Shown here: positions 45,076 through 54,795 of the stretch, one piece after another
Layout: every line of letters starts with the position of its first letter
Position numbering within the stretch: the first letter of the stretch is position 1
NCBI RefSeq assembly: GCF_026627445.1
Contig: NZ_JAPNLJ010000001.1
Coordinates: 303,399 to 367,398, forward strand
Direction: 5' to 3'
DNA: 64,000 bases
Source: Streptomyces sp. H27-H1
GTDB taxonomy: Bacteria; Actinomycetota; Actinomycetes; Streptomycetales; Streptomycetaceae
Position numbers and translations under genes: made by a program
Notes under the pieces: model-generated
Database searches by the model: none
What the model was told of the DNA's origin: nothing
What the model saw: the letters and a program-made list of their open reading frames with translations, nothing else

Positions 45076-46119
45076 GTGGCCTCCAACTCGCCTGCCCATG
45101 AAGGCATAGAAGCCCCGGAGCAGCCCACCGCCGGAGCCTGGGGAGAGTGGAACCCCACCGAGGACTCGGCCCGGCCGCCCCGCGGCAAGCACCGCGTGCT
45201 CAAGCAGCGCGGGGGACTGGCCCGTTCCTCCACCGTCCTCGGCGTCGGCGTGATCGCCGCGGTCGGCGCGAGCGGCATCGCCACCGCGCAGGACCGGCCC
45301 CAGGTCGCCATCTCCCTGCCCTCCCTGCCGCTGCTGCCCTCCCTGCCCTCCCTGCCGGAGGCACTGGGCGGCGCGGACCAGGACGCCGCCGCCGACGCGG
45401 CCGAGGCGCCGGCGCGGACCGGGATCTTCCCGCAGCGGGCCGACCGCCGCTCGGACGCGGGCGAACTGCTGCGCAGCCGCATCCTCCAGCAGGCCGAGTC
45501 CCAGCAGGAGGCCGCCGCGGCCCAGGAGCGGGCCGAGACCGAGCGGGTGGCGCAAGAGGCCGCGGCCACCCAGGCCCGCGAGGCCCAGGCCGCCAAGGAG
45601 GCGGCCGAAAAGGCGGCGGCCGAGGCGGCCGAGAAGGCCGCGGCCGAGGAAGCCCGCGAGGCGCAGGCGGCCAAGGAAGCGGCCGAGGCCAAGGCGAAGG
45701 CGGAGCGTGCCGCCCGGTCGGCCGGCTCCTTCTTCCTGCCCACCTCGGCCTACACCCTCACCTCGCACTACGGCGACTCCGGCTCGATGTGGTCCTCCGG
45801 CCACCACACCGGCCTCGACTTCGCCGCCCCGACCGGCACTCCCGTCAAGGCGGTCGGCTCCGGCAAGATCACCTCGGCCGGCTGGTCCGGTGCGTACGGC
45901 TACCGCATCGTGCTGGAACTCCCCGACGGCACCGAGATCTGGTACTGCCACCTGTCCTCGATGTCGGTGACCGCCGGGTCGGTCGGCGCGGGCGACACCA
46001 TCGGCCGGGTCGGTGCGACCGGCAATGTCACCGGCCCCCACCTCCACCTCGAAGTGCGCGAAGGCGGCGCTACCGTGGACCCGCTGGCCTGGCTGACGGC
46101 ACGGGGTCTGAACGTCTAG
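45076..46119 (+). CDS. exported M23 peptidoglycan endopeptidase
   Basis: This protein of about 347 residues has an N-terminal cytoplasmic segment, a membrane helix/signal (SSTVLGVGVIAAVGASGIATA), a Leu/Pro repeat, a long Ala/Glu/Lys coiled coil (about residues 150-215), and a C-terminal M23/LytM domain. The zinc ligands are present: HHTGLDFAAP (His and Asp) and GPHLHLEVREGG (HxH). The coiled coil plus LytM layout resembles cell-wall hydrolases or their activators in division. GTG 45076 is preferred since GAGGAG lies nine bases upstream. Its 3' end overlaps the convergent PrsW gene by 50 bases. Confidence 0.9.
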   Translation: MASNSPAHEGIEAPEQPTAGAWGEWNPTEDSARPPRGKHRVLKQRGGLARSSTVLGVGVIAAVGASGIATAQDRPQVAISLPSLPLLPSLPSLPEALGGADQDAAADAAEAPARTGIFPQRADRRSDAGELLRSRILQQAESQQEAAAAQERAETERVAQEAAATQAREAQAAKEAAEKAAAEAAEKAAAEEAREAQAAKEAAEAKAKAERAARSAGSFFLPTSAYTLTSHYGDSGSMWSSGHHTGLDFAAPTGTPVKAVGSGKITSAGWSGAYGYRIVLELPDGTEIWYCHLSSMSVTAGSVGAGDTIGRVGATGNVTGPHLHLEVREGGATVDPLAWLTARGLNV

Positions 46120-47467
46120 AACCCGGCCCGGCGGCCCCCGCCTCCCCGGGCCTCCGGGGCGCCGGCAGGGCGGACAGTGCGGGCCCGCGGTCCGGCGGAA
46201 CCTGCCTCCGGTCCTGCGGTACGTGCCCCGGGCCCGGCCCGTCGAGCGGGCCCAGGGGGTCGAACCAGGGCGGGAGCAGCTCCTCCAGCACCGCCGCCCG
46301 GGACAGCGCCGGGCCCGCCGTCGCGCGGCGCAGCCAGAGCCGGCGCAGCAACTCCCGCTCCCGGCCCGCGAAGTCGGGCTCCCGGGCCGAGCCGCCGCTG
46401 CGCGCCCGGTGACGTAGCAGAGCGAGGGCCGCGGCATCGGCCCCGTACAAGGCGACCGCCCGTCCCGCCGGACGGCCCCCGGTGCTCCGGGCCAGTGCGC
46501 GGGCCAGGGAGCGCGCGGGCATCGACACCAGTGCGGGCACCTCGGCCGGGCTCAGCCAGCCGGCGGCCGCGTACACGGCGAGTTCCCCGGCGACGGCCCG
46601 CAGCCGGCGGCGCCGTATCCACACGGCCAGCCAGACCAGCAGCCCGAACGCCGGGACCATCACGCAGCCGTAGACCACGTAGAACCCGGACTCGCCGAGG
46701 TCCGAGGAGCTGTTCCACAGTGCGTGCAGCCCCATGGCCGAGGCCAGGCCGAGCAGCGGCAGGCCGATCCGGCGGGTTCGGCGCGCGGTGAGCGCGGCGG
46801 CGCCGAAACCGAGGCCGGTGGCCACGGTGAACAGCGGATGTGCGAACGGGGACATGACGCCCCGGACGAAGAACGTCGCCGCCGTCACGGAGTTGAGCAC
46901 CCCGGTGCCGTTCGCGACGTCCTCGTCGAAGGCGTTGCCGAGATAGAGGATGTTCTCGGTGAAGGCGAAGCCGATGGCGGTGAAACCGGCCATCACGAAA
47001 CCGTCGGCGGGGCCGCTGAACTGGCGTCTCCTGAACAGGAACACCAGCAGCAGGGCGGCCGCCTTGGCGCTCTCCTCGACCACCGGGGCGATCGCCACCG
47101 AACCGAGCTGGTCGGCATCGGAGGGGTCGGCGGTGGCGGCGGCTATCCACTGGGTGGCGAAGCTGTTGGCCAGTATGGCGATCAGCGCAGCGGCGCACGC
47201 CCCCCAGCCGAAGCAGAACAGCAACTGCCGCCACGGATGCGGCGCGGCCCGCCCCACCCAGTGGAACGCCGCCATGAGAGGGGCCACCGGCAGCAGGGCC
47301 AGGCCCAGACCGACGAAGAAGCCGGGTGTACCGGTCTGTTCGCGTACGAGTTCCAGGATGGAGATGCCGCAGAAGCCGAGCAGCACGACGAGCACGTACG
47401 TACGCACGGCGCCGGACGTGCGCGGCACACGGCGCAGCAGCCGCAACGGCCGGGTCGCTCGGGACAC
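46070..47467 (-). CDS. PrsW-family intramembrane metalloprotease
   Basis: This 465-residue membrane protein has about eight helices and the PrsW/CPBP-like catalytic motifs: EESAKAAALL, ADGFVMAGFTAIGFAFTEN, and a His in PFAHPLFT. In Bacillus, PrsW cleaves an anti-sigma factor; here the substrate is unknown. The cytoplasmic tail after about residue 280 is Arg/Pro/Ala-rich. Start GTG 47467. The last 16 codons overlap the 3' end of the M23 gene on the other strand, and the low-complexity tail suggests loss of an earlier stop. Confidence 0.88.
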   Translation of the reverse strand: MSRATRPLRLLRRVPRTSGAVRTYVLVVLLGFCGISILELVREQTGTPGFFVGLGLALLPVAPLMAAFHWVGRAAPHPWRQLLFCFGWGACAAALIAILANSFATQWIAAATADPSDADQLGSVAIAPVVEESAKAAALLLVFLFRRRQFSGPADGFVMAGFTAIGFAFTENILYLGNAFDEDVANGTGVLNSVTAATFFVRGVMSPFAHPLFTVATGLGFGAAALTARRTRRIGLPLLGLASAMGLHALWNSSSDLGESGFYVVYGCVMVPAFGLLVWLAVWIRRRRLRAVAGELAVYAAAGWLSPAEVPALVSMPARSLARALARSTGGRPAGRAVALYGADAAALALLRHRARSGGSAREPDFAGRERELLRRLWLRRATAGPALSRAAVLEELLPPWFDPLGPLDGPGPGHVPQDRRQVPPDRGPALSALPAPRRPGEAGAAGPGSRRSDPVPSARPAGPR

Positions 47468-47510
47468 GCGATGACTCTACCGAGCGGACCCGACACGCGG
47501 AGTGATGTTG

Positions 47511-48332
47511 TCAGTTCTCCGTGTTACCTGTGCGCCTGAAGAGGAGGTCGTGTACGAGGTGCCCCTTGTCGAGGCCCTGACCCTCGAAGCGGGTGAGCGG
47601 CCGGAAGCCGGGCCGGGGCGCGTAACCGCCGTCGGCCTGCGTGTTCTGAAACTCCGGCTGGGCCGTCAGGACTTCGAGCATCTGCTCGGCGTACGGCTCC
47701 CAGTCGGTCGCGCAGTGCAGGATCGCCCCGGGTGCCATGCGGGTGGCGGCCAGCGCGAGGAACTCGGGCTGGATCAGGCGCCGCTTGTGGTGGCGGGCCT
47801 TGGGCCAGGGGTCCGGGAAGTACACGCGGAGCCCGGCGAGGGATTCCGGGGGGAGCATCTCGCGGAGCAGGATGATGGCGTCGCCGTTCGCGACGCGGAC
47901 GTTGGTGAGGCCTTCCCGCTCGGCGAGGGCGAGGAGGTTGCCCTGCCCGGGGGTGTGAACGTCGGCGGCGAGGATCCCGGTGCCCGGGTCGGCGGCGGCC
48001 ATCTGAGCGGTGGCCTCGCCCATGCCGAAGCCGATCTCCAGCACGACGGGAAGCCCGTCGAACATCTTCTCCAGATCGATGACCTCGTGCCCGTGGATGT
48101 CGAGCCCCCAGGTCCCCCAGAGCCGCTTCAGGGCTTCGCCCTGCCCGGTGGTCACCCGGCTGCGGCGGGGCTGGAAGCTGCGGATCCGCCGCTCGTGATG
48201 CGACCCGGCCGGATCGGGCGCGGGCCCGTCGGGAAACCGCGGCTCGGTACGCCACTTCGGCGGCACGTAGGTACGGGCAGCCTCCGGCGCGGGCTCGGAG
48301 GCGGGATTCTGGGGGCTCAGTGACTCAGACAC
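47511..48332 (-). CDS. trmB: tRNA (guanine-N7)-methyltransferase
   Basis: TrmB makes m7G46 in tRNA. The 273-residue protein has an N-terminal disordered extension of about 45 residues, the SAM-binding motif VVLEIGFGMGEATAQMA, the acidic ADVHTPG strand, and the family signature YFPDPWPKARHHKRRLI. Start GTG 48332. It is co-oriented with PrsW, 43 bases apart. Confidence 0.95.
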   Translation of the reverse strand: MSESLSPQNPASEPAPEAARTYVPPKWRTEPRFPDGPAPDPAGSHHERRIRSFQPRRSRVTTGQGEALKRLWGTWGLDIHGHEVIDLEKMFDGLPVVLEIGFGMGEATAQMAAADPGTGILAADVHTPGQGNLLALAEREGLTNVRVANGDAIILLREMLPPESLAGLRVYFPDPWPKARHHKRRLIQPEFLALAATRMAPGAILHCATDWEPYAEQMLEVLTAQPEFQNTQADGGYAPRPGFRPLTRFEGQGLDKGHLVHDLLFRRTGNTEN

Positions 48333-48430
48333 AATCCCCGGATTCTACGCGCGGCCGGTGAGCGGGCACGCGCTGACGCCGGGCTCGCCCGCGGGCCCCT
48401 CCGGGCGGTGGCCGGCCACCTGACCGTGGC

Positions 48431-49651
48431 CTACGCCGCCCGCAGGGCCTTGAGCGCGCGCCCCGCGATCTCCCGCCCGATCGGCAGCGAAGCTGTCGCC
48501 GCCGGCGAAGGCGCATTCAGCACGTGCACCGTCCGCTCCCCCTCCCGGATCAGGAAGTCGTCCACCAGCGTCCCGTCCCGCAGCACGGCCTGCGCCCGCA
48601 CCCCGGCCGCCGCGGGCACCAGATCCTCCGCGCGCACCGCCGGCAGCAGCCGCCGTACCGCCTCGACGAACGCCGCCTTGGACAGCGACCGCCGCACCTC
48701 ACCCGCTCCGTACCGCCAGTGCCGCGCGGCCATCCGCCAGGATCCCGGCCAGGCCAGCTCGTCCGCGAGGTCCCGCGGCCGGACCACGCCCCAGCCGTAC
48801 CCCTCGCGGGCCAGCGCCGGCACCGCGTTGGGTCCGACGTGGACTCCGCCGCCGATGCCCCGGGTCAGGTGGACGCCGAGGAAGGGGAACGCCGGGTCCG
48901 GCACCGGATAGACCAGCCCGCGCACCAGCTCGGGCCGGGCCAGGTCGTAGTACTCGCCCCGGAAGGGCAGGATCCGCATCCCCGGGTCGTCCCCGGCCAG
49001 CCGCGCGATCCGGTCGCACTGCAGTCCCGCGCAGTTCACCAGGACCCGTGCGCGCACCACCAGACCGGTGCTCGTCCGCACCGCCACCCCGGCCGCGCGG
49101 CGCGAGATCAGCTCGACCGCGCCGCCGTAGACGATCTCCGCGCCCGAGGACTCCGCCAGCTGCCGTGAGACCCGCCCGTAGTCCACGATGCCCGTGGTCC
49201 CGACGTGGATCGCGGCGAGCCCGCGCACCTGCGGCTCGTACTCCGCGATCTGCGTCGCCCCGAGCTCCCGTACCGGGATGCCGTTCTCCCGGCCGCGCTG
49301 TACGAGCGCGTGCAGCCGCGGCAGCTCGTCCCGCTCGGTGGCGACGATCAGCTTGCCCGTCACCTCGTGCGGGATGCCGTGCTCCGCACAGAACTTGACC
49401 ATCTCGGCCGCGCCGCGCACCGCGAAGCGCGCCTTGAGGGAGCCCGGCTTGTAGTAGATCCCGCTGTGGATCACGCCGCTGTTGCGGCCCGTCTGGTGCC
49501 GGGCGGGGCCGTCCTCCTTCTCCAGGACGACCACCCGGGTCCCGGGAGCCAGCCCGGCGAGGGCATGCGCCGTCGACAAACCGACGATCCCGCCGCCGAT
49601 CACCAGCACATCGCAGTCCAGCCTGCCCATGCCGCCCACGCCGCCGCCCAC
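48431..49651 (-). CDS. lhgO: L-2-hydroxyglutarate oxidase
   Basis: LhgO is an FAD enzyme that oxidises L-2-hydroxyglutarate to 2-oxoglutarate, removing a metabolic side product or feeding electrons to quinones. The protein of about 406 residues has the FAD dinucleotide motif VLVIGGGIVGLSTAHALA, the RHQTGRNSGVIHSGIYY signature of the family, and the GIGGGVHVGPNA region. GTG 49651 has GGAGG seven bases upstream; ATG 49630 is an alternative seven codons later. It is co-oriented with trmB. Confidence 0.9.
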   Translation of the reverse strand: MGGGVGGMGRLDCDVLVIGGGIVGLSTAHALAGLAPGTRVVVLEKEDGPARHQTGRNSGVIHSGIYYKPGSLKARFAVRGAAEMVKFCAEHGIPHEVTGKLIVATERDELPRLHALVQRGRENGIPVRELGATQIAEYEPQVRGLAAIHVGTTGIVDYGRVSRQLAESSGAEIVYGGAVELISRRAAGVAVRTSTGLVVRARVLVNCAGLQCDRIARLAGDDPGMRILPFRGEYYDLARPELVRGLVYPVPDPAFPFLGVHLTRGIGGGVHVGPNAVPALAREGYGWGVVRPRDLADELAWPGSWRMAARHWRYGAGEVRRSLSKAAFVEAVRRLLPAVRAEDLVPAAAGVRAQAVLRDGTLVDDFLIREGERTVHVLNAPSPAATASLPIGREIAGRALKALRAA

Positions 49652-49711
49652 ACTGACACCTCCCACCCCTGCATAGTGCACCCCGCCACTGACAACGGGG
49701 CCACGCGGGGC

Positions 49712-51251
49712 CTATGCCGGGGTCACCAGCAGAGGCCTGGCCCGCTCGCGCAGTTCGGCGACGCGCGGTTCGTCCCCGTACGGTTCCAGCCGGTGCAGGA
49801 GGTCCCGTACGTACTCGGTCGTCCGCGCGGACGAGATCCGACCCGCGACCTCCACCGCCCGGGTCCCCGCCGCGCACGCCGCGTCGAGATTCCCGGACTC
49901 CAGCTCGGCCACCGCGCTCACGATGAGCCGCAGCCCGTGTGATCGTACGTACTCCTCCGTCGGGCGGGACAGTGCCTGTTCCGTGAAACGCCGTACCTGG
50001 AGCGGGAGTTTGAGATCCCGGTAGCACTCGGCGGCGTCCGCGGCGAAGCGGTCGTACGAGTAGAAGCCCAGCCAGGTCGGATCGGCGTCGCCGTCCCGGG
50101 CCCGTTCCAGCCAGCCCTCGGCGGCCCGCAGCGCGGCCCCGGCTGCCGCCGAATCGCCCGCTTTCGCGTGCGCCCGGGCCTCGACGAGGCGGAAGAAGCT
50201 CATGGTGCGGGCGGTGGCCAGGCCCCGGTTGCGCTCGACGGCGGCCTGCGCGAGGTCCACGCCCTCGTCCGGGAAGTCCCGGTACGTGGCCTGCAAGGAC
50301 ATCGAGGCCAGCACGTACCCGCCGAGCGGTACGTCGGCTGCGGCGCGGGCCAGGCGCAGCGCCTGGATGTAGTAGCGCTGCGCCGCTTCCTGCTGCCCGG
50401 TGTCGAAGGCCATCCAGCCGGCCAGCCTGGTCAGTTCGGCGGTCGCCCCGAAGAGTGCGCGGCCCACCTCGTCGGTGTAGGCGCCGAGCAGCAGTGGCGC
50501 CGCGTCCACCCGAAGGCATTCGGGGACCATCGAGGAACGCCAGTCGCCGCCCCCGTACTTGGAGTCCCAGCGGCGGGCGTCCTCGGCGGCCTCGCGCAGC
50601 TTGGTCACATCGCTGTGGCCCACGCGCTGCGGGCTCCCGGGGTCGGGCGCGGGCGGCGGGCGCGTTTCACCCGGAGGCTGGGCGGGCACACCCCCGACAT
50701 GGGCGCGCGGCGGCGCCGGCAGGCCGGCCCGCGCCGCCCCGCCCCCCCGCGGCCGGCACCGGTTCGCGCGGCGCCGGTTCGCGCGCCACCGAGCTGTCGG
50801 CGGGAGATATCAGCCAGCGCGAGGCCGGTGTCGCGTACGCCGACACGGAGAAGGAACCGGCGAGCGACTGCCAGATCCCGCCACCCCCGCGCCGGCCGGC
50901 CAGGTCGAGCCGGTAGAGGTCGGTGGCCGAACGCACGGCGGCGGCCACGTCGCGCGGGAAGGCCAGCCCCACTTCGGGCGCCGGATCGGCGTCCGCGAGC
51001 CCGATCTCGTGCAGTGGCACGGGCCGGCCGAGTTTCGCGCCGATGGCGGCCGCGATCAGATGCGGGGCGGCGCCCTGCGGCACCATGCCCTTCGACACCC
51101 ACCGGGCCACCGAGGTCTTGTCGTACCGAAGGGTCAGACCCCGCTGAGCGCCGAGATCGTTGACCCGGCGGGCCAGCCCGGCGTTGCTGATGCCCGCGAG
51201 GGCGAGGACGGCGCCGAGCTTCTCATTGGGCTCGCGGAGCTCCCTGGACAT
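49712..51251 (-). pseudogene. sporulation-associated-type regulator split by a frameshift
   Basis: Two frames together make a known Streptomyces layout of about 513 residues. The N-terminal part, from ATG 51251 to about 50760 ([20 protein letters not shown], helix-turn-helix [24 protein letters not shown]), runs out of frame into a stop at 50667. The C-terminal part ([20 protein letters not shown] to 49712, TPR-like helices) lies in another frame, open from at least 50689. The shift falls in a Pro/Gly linker that contains a run of seven C (50742-50748; G on the coding strand). One indel there would restore one gene. I recall S. coelicolor SCO4114 as similar. It may be a real mutation or a homopolymer error. 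Confidence 0.75.
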
Positions 51252-51896
51252 GCGCCACCCCTCGTCACACGCGGAACGCAGACGCCGCCGGGGCATAGGC
51301 GCCCGGCATTTCGTAAACCCAGCGTAGTTCCCCGCCTCCCAAGCGTTAAGGCCCCCTGTTCCGTATGGCGGGATTGTTGTCCGTATGCACAGTCGGGCAG
51401 GGACCCGGGGCCGGGGCGCACGTGTCAGCGCGTGCTCCGCCCGTGTGGCTGTGCGCCCGCCCGTGCGCTCTGGCCGCTCCGTGGGCCCGGCGATTCGATG
51501 TGCGGTGCGTGGGTCGGCCCGCCGCGTGACCGGGCGGGCCGGGGGATGCCGCTGCCCCAATCCCCGCGGGTGGCGGAACGGTCCGGGGGGTGGATCCCGC
51601 CTCCCGGACCGCGCTCCGCCGGGCAGGCCCGGGAGGCGGCCCCGAAGGGGTCCGCGCAGGGCTCTCAGTACGGCCGAAGAATGGCCGAAACCGACCTATG
51701 GGACGGTCGGAACGGAACGCCAAATACCGCATGTCCGAGGCGTGTTCGTTTATACATGCGCCCCCCTTAACCACTCTCGCACGCCTGTCTCGTGGCAGCA
51801 TGGACCCGAGCCACCCGGGGTCCCTCCGGCCGCGCCCAGGGCGCCGGCCGCGCGGTTCGCACCCCGGTCAGGTGCCCACGGGCTGGGGAGGCGGCG
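51252..51896. promoter_or_regulatory. divergent 645-base intergenic region
   Basis: No gene is supported here. Visible structure includes CCGACC/GGTCGG (51691-51710) and a locally AT-rich GTTCGTTTATACATG (about 51742-51756) that could hold a promoter for the rightward gene. A TTCCGTATGG/GTCCGTATGC pair of similar segments lies near 51360-51386. A short frame from 51730 has no domain-like sequence. Confidence 0.4.
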
Positions 51897-54170
51897 GTGC
51901 GCTGGTTGGTGGGTTGGAGCAGTATCGCCGCGAGCTTCGGCACGGCCGGACGGGTCGCGGGACGAGGTGCTGCACGAGCCTTTGACCAGGGCGCGTACGG
52001 CTCGGGCCGCGGGTCCGGCTCAAGTTACGGATCCGGCACGGGCCATGGATCCGGCTACGGATCCGGCCCCGGCCCCGACGCGTGGGGCGACGGCCCGGTC
52101 CGCGGCGGGCTCGCCGACGCCGGCCACCCCGACGAACCCGGCGCCGCCCACGCCGACCGCACGGTGGTCCCCGTCGGCGCCCAGCTCCTCTGGGGCGACC
52201 CCGACCCCCTCTGGGCCGTCGGAGACTGGCGCCCCGACGAGATCCGCACCCTCACCGCCGATCCCGCGGACCCCTTCACCCGCCTCGCCGTCCTCGGCTG
52301 CTGCGGCGCCACCGACGAGGAACTGCGCCGCGCGCTCTACGCCGCCCGCGGCGGCGCGCTGCGCCACCTCACCCAATGGCCCGGCAGCTACACCGCGGTC
52401 GTCCAGGCCGGCCGCCGCATCACCGTCGTCGGCGACCTGGCCGGTGCCCGGCCCGTCTTCTACACGCCCTGGGCGAGCGGGACCGCCTACGCCACCGCCG
52501 CCCTCCCGCTCGCCGACCTGATCGAAGCGCAGCTCGACATCGGCCATCTCGCCGCCCTGCTCGCCTGCCCCGACAGCCCGGAGGCGCTGGGCGACGGCAC
52601 ACCGTACGTCGGCGTACGCCGCATCCCGCCCGGCCACGCGCTGATCCTGCGCGAGGGCTCGCGGGAGATCACCGGCTACGAACCGGTGGCCTCCCTGGCG
52701 GTGGCCGCCCCCGAAGCCGACCCCGAGCACGCGGTGGAGGGCGTACGGGAAGCATTGGTCGACGCGGTGCGCGCCCGGCTCACGGCTCCCCGGCATGCTC
52801 CCGAGACACTGCCCTACGACCCCGGGCCCGTCCCCGGCATGGGTCCCGCCGACCGGCGAGCCGCGCGCGGCGCCCCCGCGCCCGTCCCCGGAGTCGGCGC
52901 CGACCTCTCCGGAGGAAGCGCCTCCGCGACCCTCGCCCTCCTCGCGGCCGGCCTCCCGGGGGCACCGGGCGCCCTGCTCGGCGGCACCGGGCAACGCCTC
53001 CTCGCCCTCACCTTCAACGACCTGGCCACCCCCCAGGGCCGCGAACCCGAACTGGAACGCGCCCACGCCATCGCCTGCGACCCCCGCCTGCACCACGTGG
53101 TCGTGGCCGCCGCCGAGGAAGCCCTTCCGTACGCCGACCTCGACGGACCCCTCACCGACGAACCGGGCCCCTCCCTCGTCTTCGCAGCCCGCGAGCGACG
53201 CCGCCTCGCATCCGGCTCGGCCGACCACTTCACCGGCCACGGAGCCCGCCAGGTCCTCGACGCCCACCCCGCCCGGCTCGCAGACCTCCTGCTCGACCGG
53301 CGCCGGCGCCACCTGCTGCGCCCCACCCTGGCCCTCGCCCGCTCGGCCCCGGGCGACTCCCTCCTCGTCCCCCTCACCGTGTACTCGGCGGCCCGCCGCC
53401 TGGCCCGTACGCCGTACCGCGCAGGCATGGAGGCCGCGGCCGCCCGCCTGCGCGACGGAGTCCCCGCCACAGGCCTCTCCTCCCCGGTGGACGCCTCGCT
53501 CGCCGCCCTGACCTGGTCCCGGCCGGGCCCCGCGGCGGCCTGGCTGACGGGCGAGGCACTGGCCGAGGTATCGATCCGCCTCACCGCCGCCGCGGGTCGC
53601 CCCCCGCTCTCGCTGCGCCCCGGCGAAGCCCGGGCCCGCGCCGTCCTGGCCAGGCACGCCGCCGACCACCGGGTCTTCGAACAGGCCGTCGAGGTCCGCA
53701 GCCAGCGCCTGCACGCCCCCTTCCTGGACAACCAGGTCGTACGGGCCGCCCGGGCCCTCCCCGAAGCACTGCGCGTGCAGCCCGGCGCACGGGCGGCGGT
53801 CCTGCGCGGGGTCCTGTCCTCCGCCGGGGTCCGGGAACTCCCCCCGGGGTGGGGCGCCACGGACCACGCCCCGAACGAATCGGCGACCCGCCTGGGCCTG
53901 CGCGCGGCCCTCCCCCACCTCCTGACCCTCTTCACTTCCCCGCTCCTGGCGGACGCGGGCCTGATCGAAGCCCGGGTCGTCCGCCAGGCCCTCCTGGACG
54001 CGGCGGACGGCCGCCCGGTCCCGCTCGACGGCCTCGCCGAACTCGTCTCGATGGAACTGTGGCTGGGCCGCCTCCTCGCCCGCCGGGGCACCTGCTGGAC
54101 CGGCACCACCACCCCCCGCCGCCGAGCGGTCCCCACAGGCGTCCCCCTCCGCCGCCCGGCCCTGTCCTGA
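51897..54170 (+). CDS. asparagine-synthase-like protein with degenerate active sites
   Basis: This 757-residue protein follows the asparagine synthase layout: an N-terminal glutaminase-like region (GDWRPDEIRTLT, GSYTAVVQAGRRITVVGDLAGARPVFY) and a C-terminal synthetase region. The N-terminus lacks the catalytic Cys2 (it begins MRWLVGW and has a Gly/Ser-rich insertion), and the ATP PP-loop reads DLSGGSASATL instead of SGGxDS, so the conserved Asp is missing. Normal asparagine synthesis is therefore unlikely; lasso-peptide cyclases share the fold but no precursor or protease gene is nearby. GTG 51897 follows GGGGAGG by six bases. Confidence 0.8.
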   Translation: MRWLVGWSSIAASFGTAGRVAGRGAARAFDQGAYGSGRGSGSSYGSGTGHGSGYGSGPGPDAWGDGPVRGGLADAGHPDEPGAAHADRTVVPVGAQLLWGDPDPLWAVGDWRPDEIRTLTADPADPFTRLAVLGCCGATDEELRRALYAARGGALRHLTQWPGSYTAVVQAGRRITVVGDLAGARPVFYTPWASGTAYATAALPLADLIEAQLDIGHLAALLACPDSPEALGDGTPYVGVRRIPPGHALILREGSREITGYEPVASLAVAAPEADPEHAVEGVREALVDAVRARLTAPRHAPETLPYDPGPVPGMGPADRRAARGAPAPVPGVGADLSGGSASATLALLAAGLPGAPGALLGGTGQRLLALTFNDLATPQGREPELERAHAIACDPRLHHVVVAAAEEALPYADLDGPLTDEPGPSLVFAARERRRLASGSADHFTGHGARQVLDAHPARLADLLLDRRRRHLLRPTLALARSAPGDSLLVPLTVYSAARRLARTPYRAGMEAAAARLRDGVPATGLSSPVDASLAALTWSRPGPAAAWLTGEALAEVSIRLTAAAGRPPLSLRPGEARARAVLARHAADHRVFEQAVEVRSQRLHAPFLDNQVVRAARALPEALRVQPGARAAVLRGVLSSAGVRELPPGWGATDHAPNESATRLGLRAALPHLLTLFTSPLLADAGLIEARVVRQALLDAADGRPVPLDGLAELVSMELWLGRLLARRGTCWTGTTTPRRRAVPTGVPLRRPALS

Positions 54171-54198
54171 CGCGGGGGCTCGCCTCCCGCGTTCCCAG

Positions 54199-54795
54199 GT
54201 CGCGAGCACCTCCGGCGAGCTCGCCCTCTCCCGAGGCCGGTACGCCGCCGCCCGCACGGGGTACGAGCAGTGCCTGCGCCTCATCCGCGAGGTGGGGGCG
54301 CACATAGAGCCCCCTTCGCGCTCGTCCGGATCGCCGAGACCTCCTTCTGCGCCGGTGACTTCGACAGCTCACCGCCGGGCCCGGCAACATCGACGGCATC
54401 CTCCCCGCCCACGAAGACGGGCCCGATGGCAGGCCTGGCCAAGATCGCACCGACGCTGGCCGACGCCGGACCCGACGCCGACGCCGTCGCCGGATGCTGC
54501 GCGGAGCGGGTCCTCGCGTCCGTCGCCGAGTCCGCAGCCGTTCTGCCGGCCGCCGCCGGGCACCAGGCCGAGGCCGTACGGTCCTCGCGGCCGCCACCGC
54601 CTGGCGCGCGGGAAACCCGCGCCCGGTCCCGGAGACCATGGCCCTGGCGGAGTTCCCGGCGCGAGCACCGCCCTCGGCGGAGCCGCGGCGCACGCCCGCG
54701 AGGAAGCAGCGGGTGCGGCACTCTCCCCGTCCGGGGCGGCGGCGCTCGTCACCGCCACCACCAACGCCGCCGTCGCCGGGCTCAGCGGCAGCTGA
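54199..54795 (+). pseudogene. decayed C-terminal part of a TPR/LuxR-type ATPase regulator
   Basis: Pieces of one protein appear in successive frames. 54199-54310 reads TSGELALSRGRYAAARTGYEQ then CLRLIREVGAHIE, a TPR helix pair. After a one-base shift near 54310 comes FALVRIAETSFCAGDFD. Another frame reads LAKIAPTLADAGPDADAV, and later pieces read VLAAATAWRAGNPRPVPE and GAALSPSGAAALVTATTNAA. This order matches the C-terminus of large Streptomyces regulators with TPR repeats. Several indels and no start or N-terminal domains show it is a remnant. Its end overlaps the sigma-factor stop by a few bases. Confidence 0.6.

Noticed and set aside
51897..54170. Lasso peptide cyclase
   Set aside because: No precursor, PqqD-like or transglutaminase-like protease gene is near and the PP-loop is degenerate.
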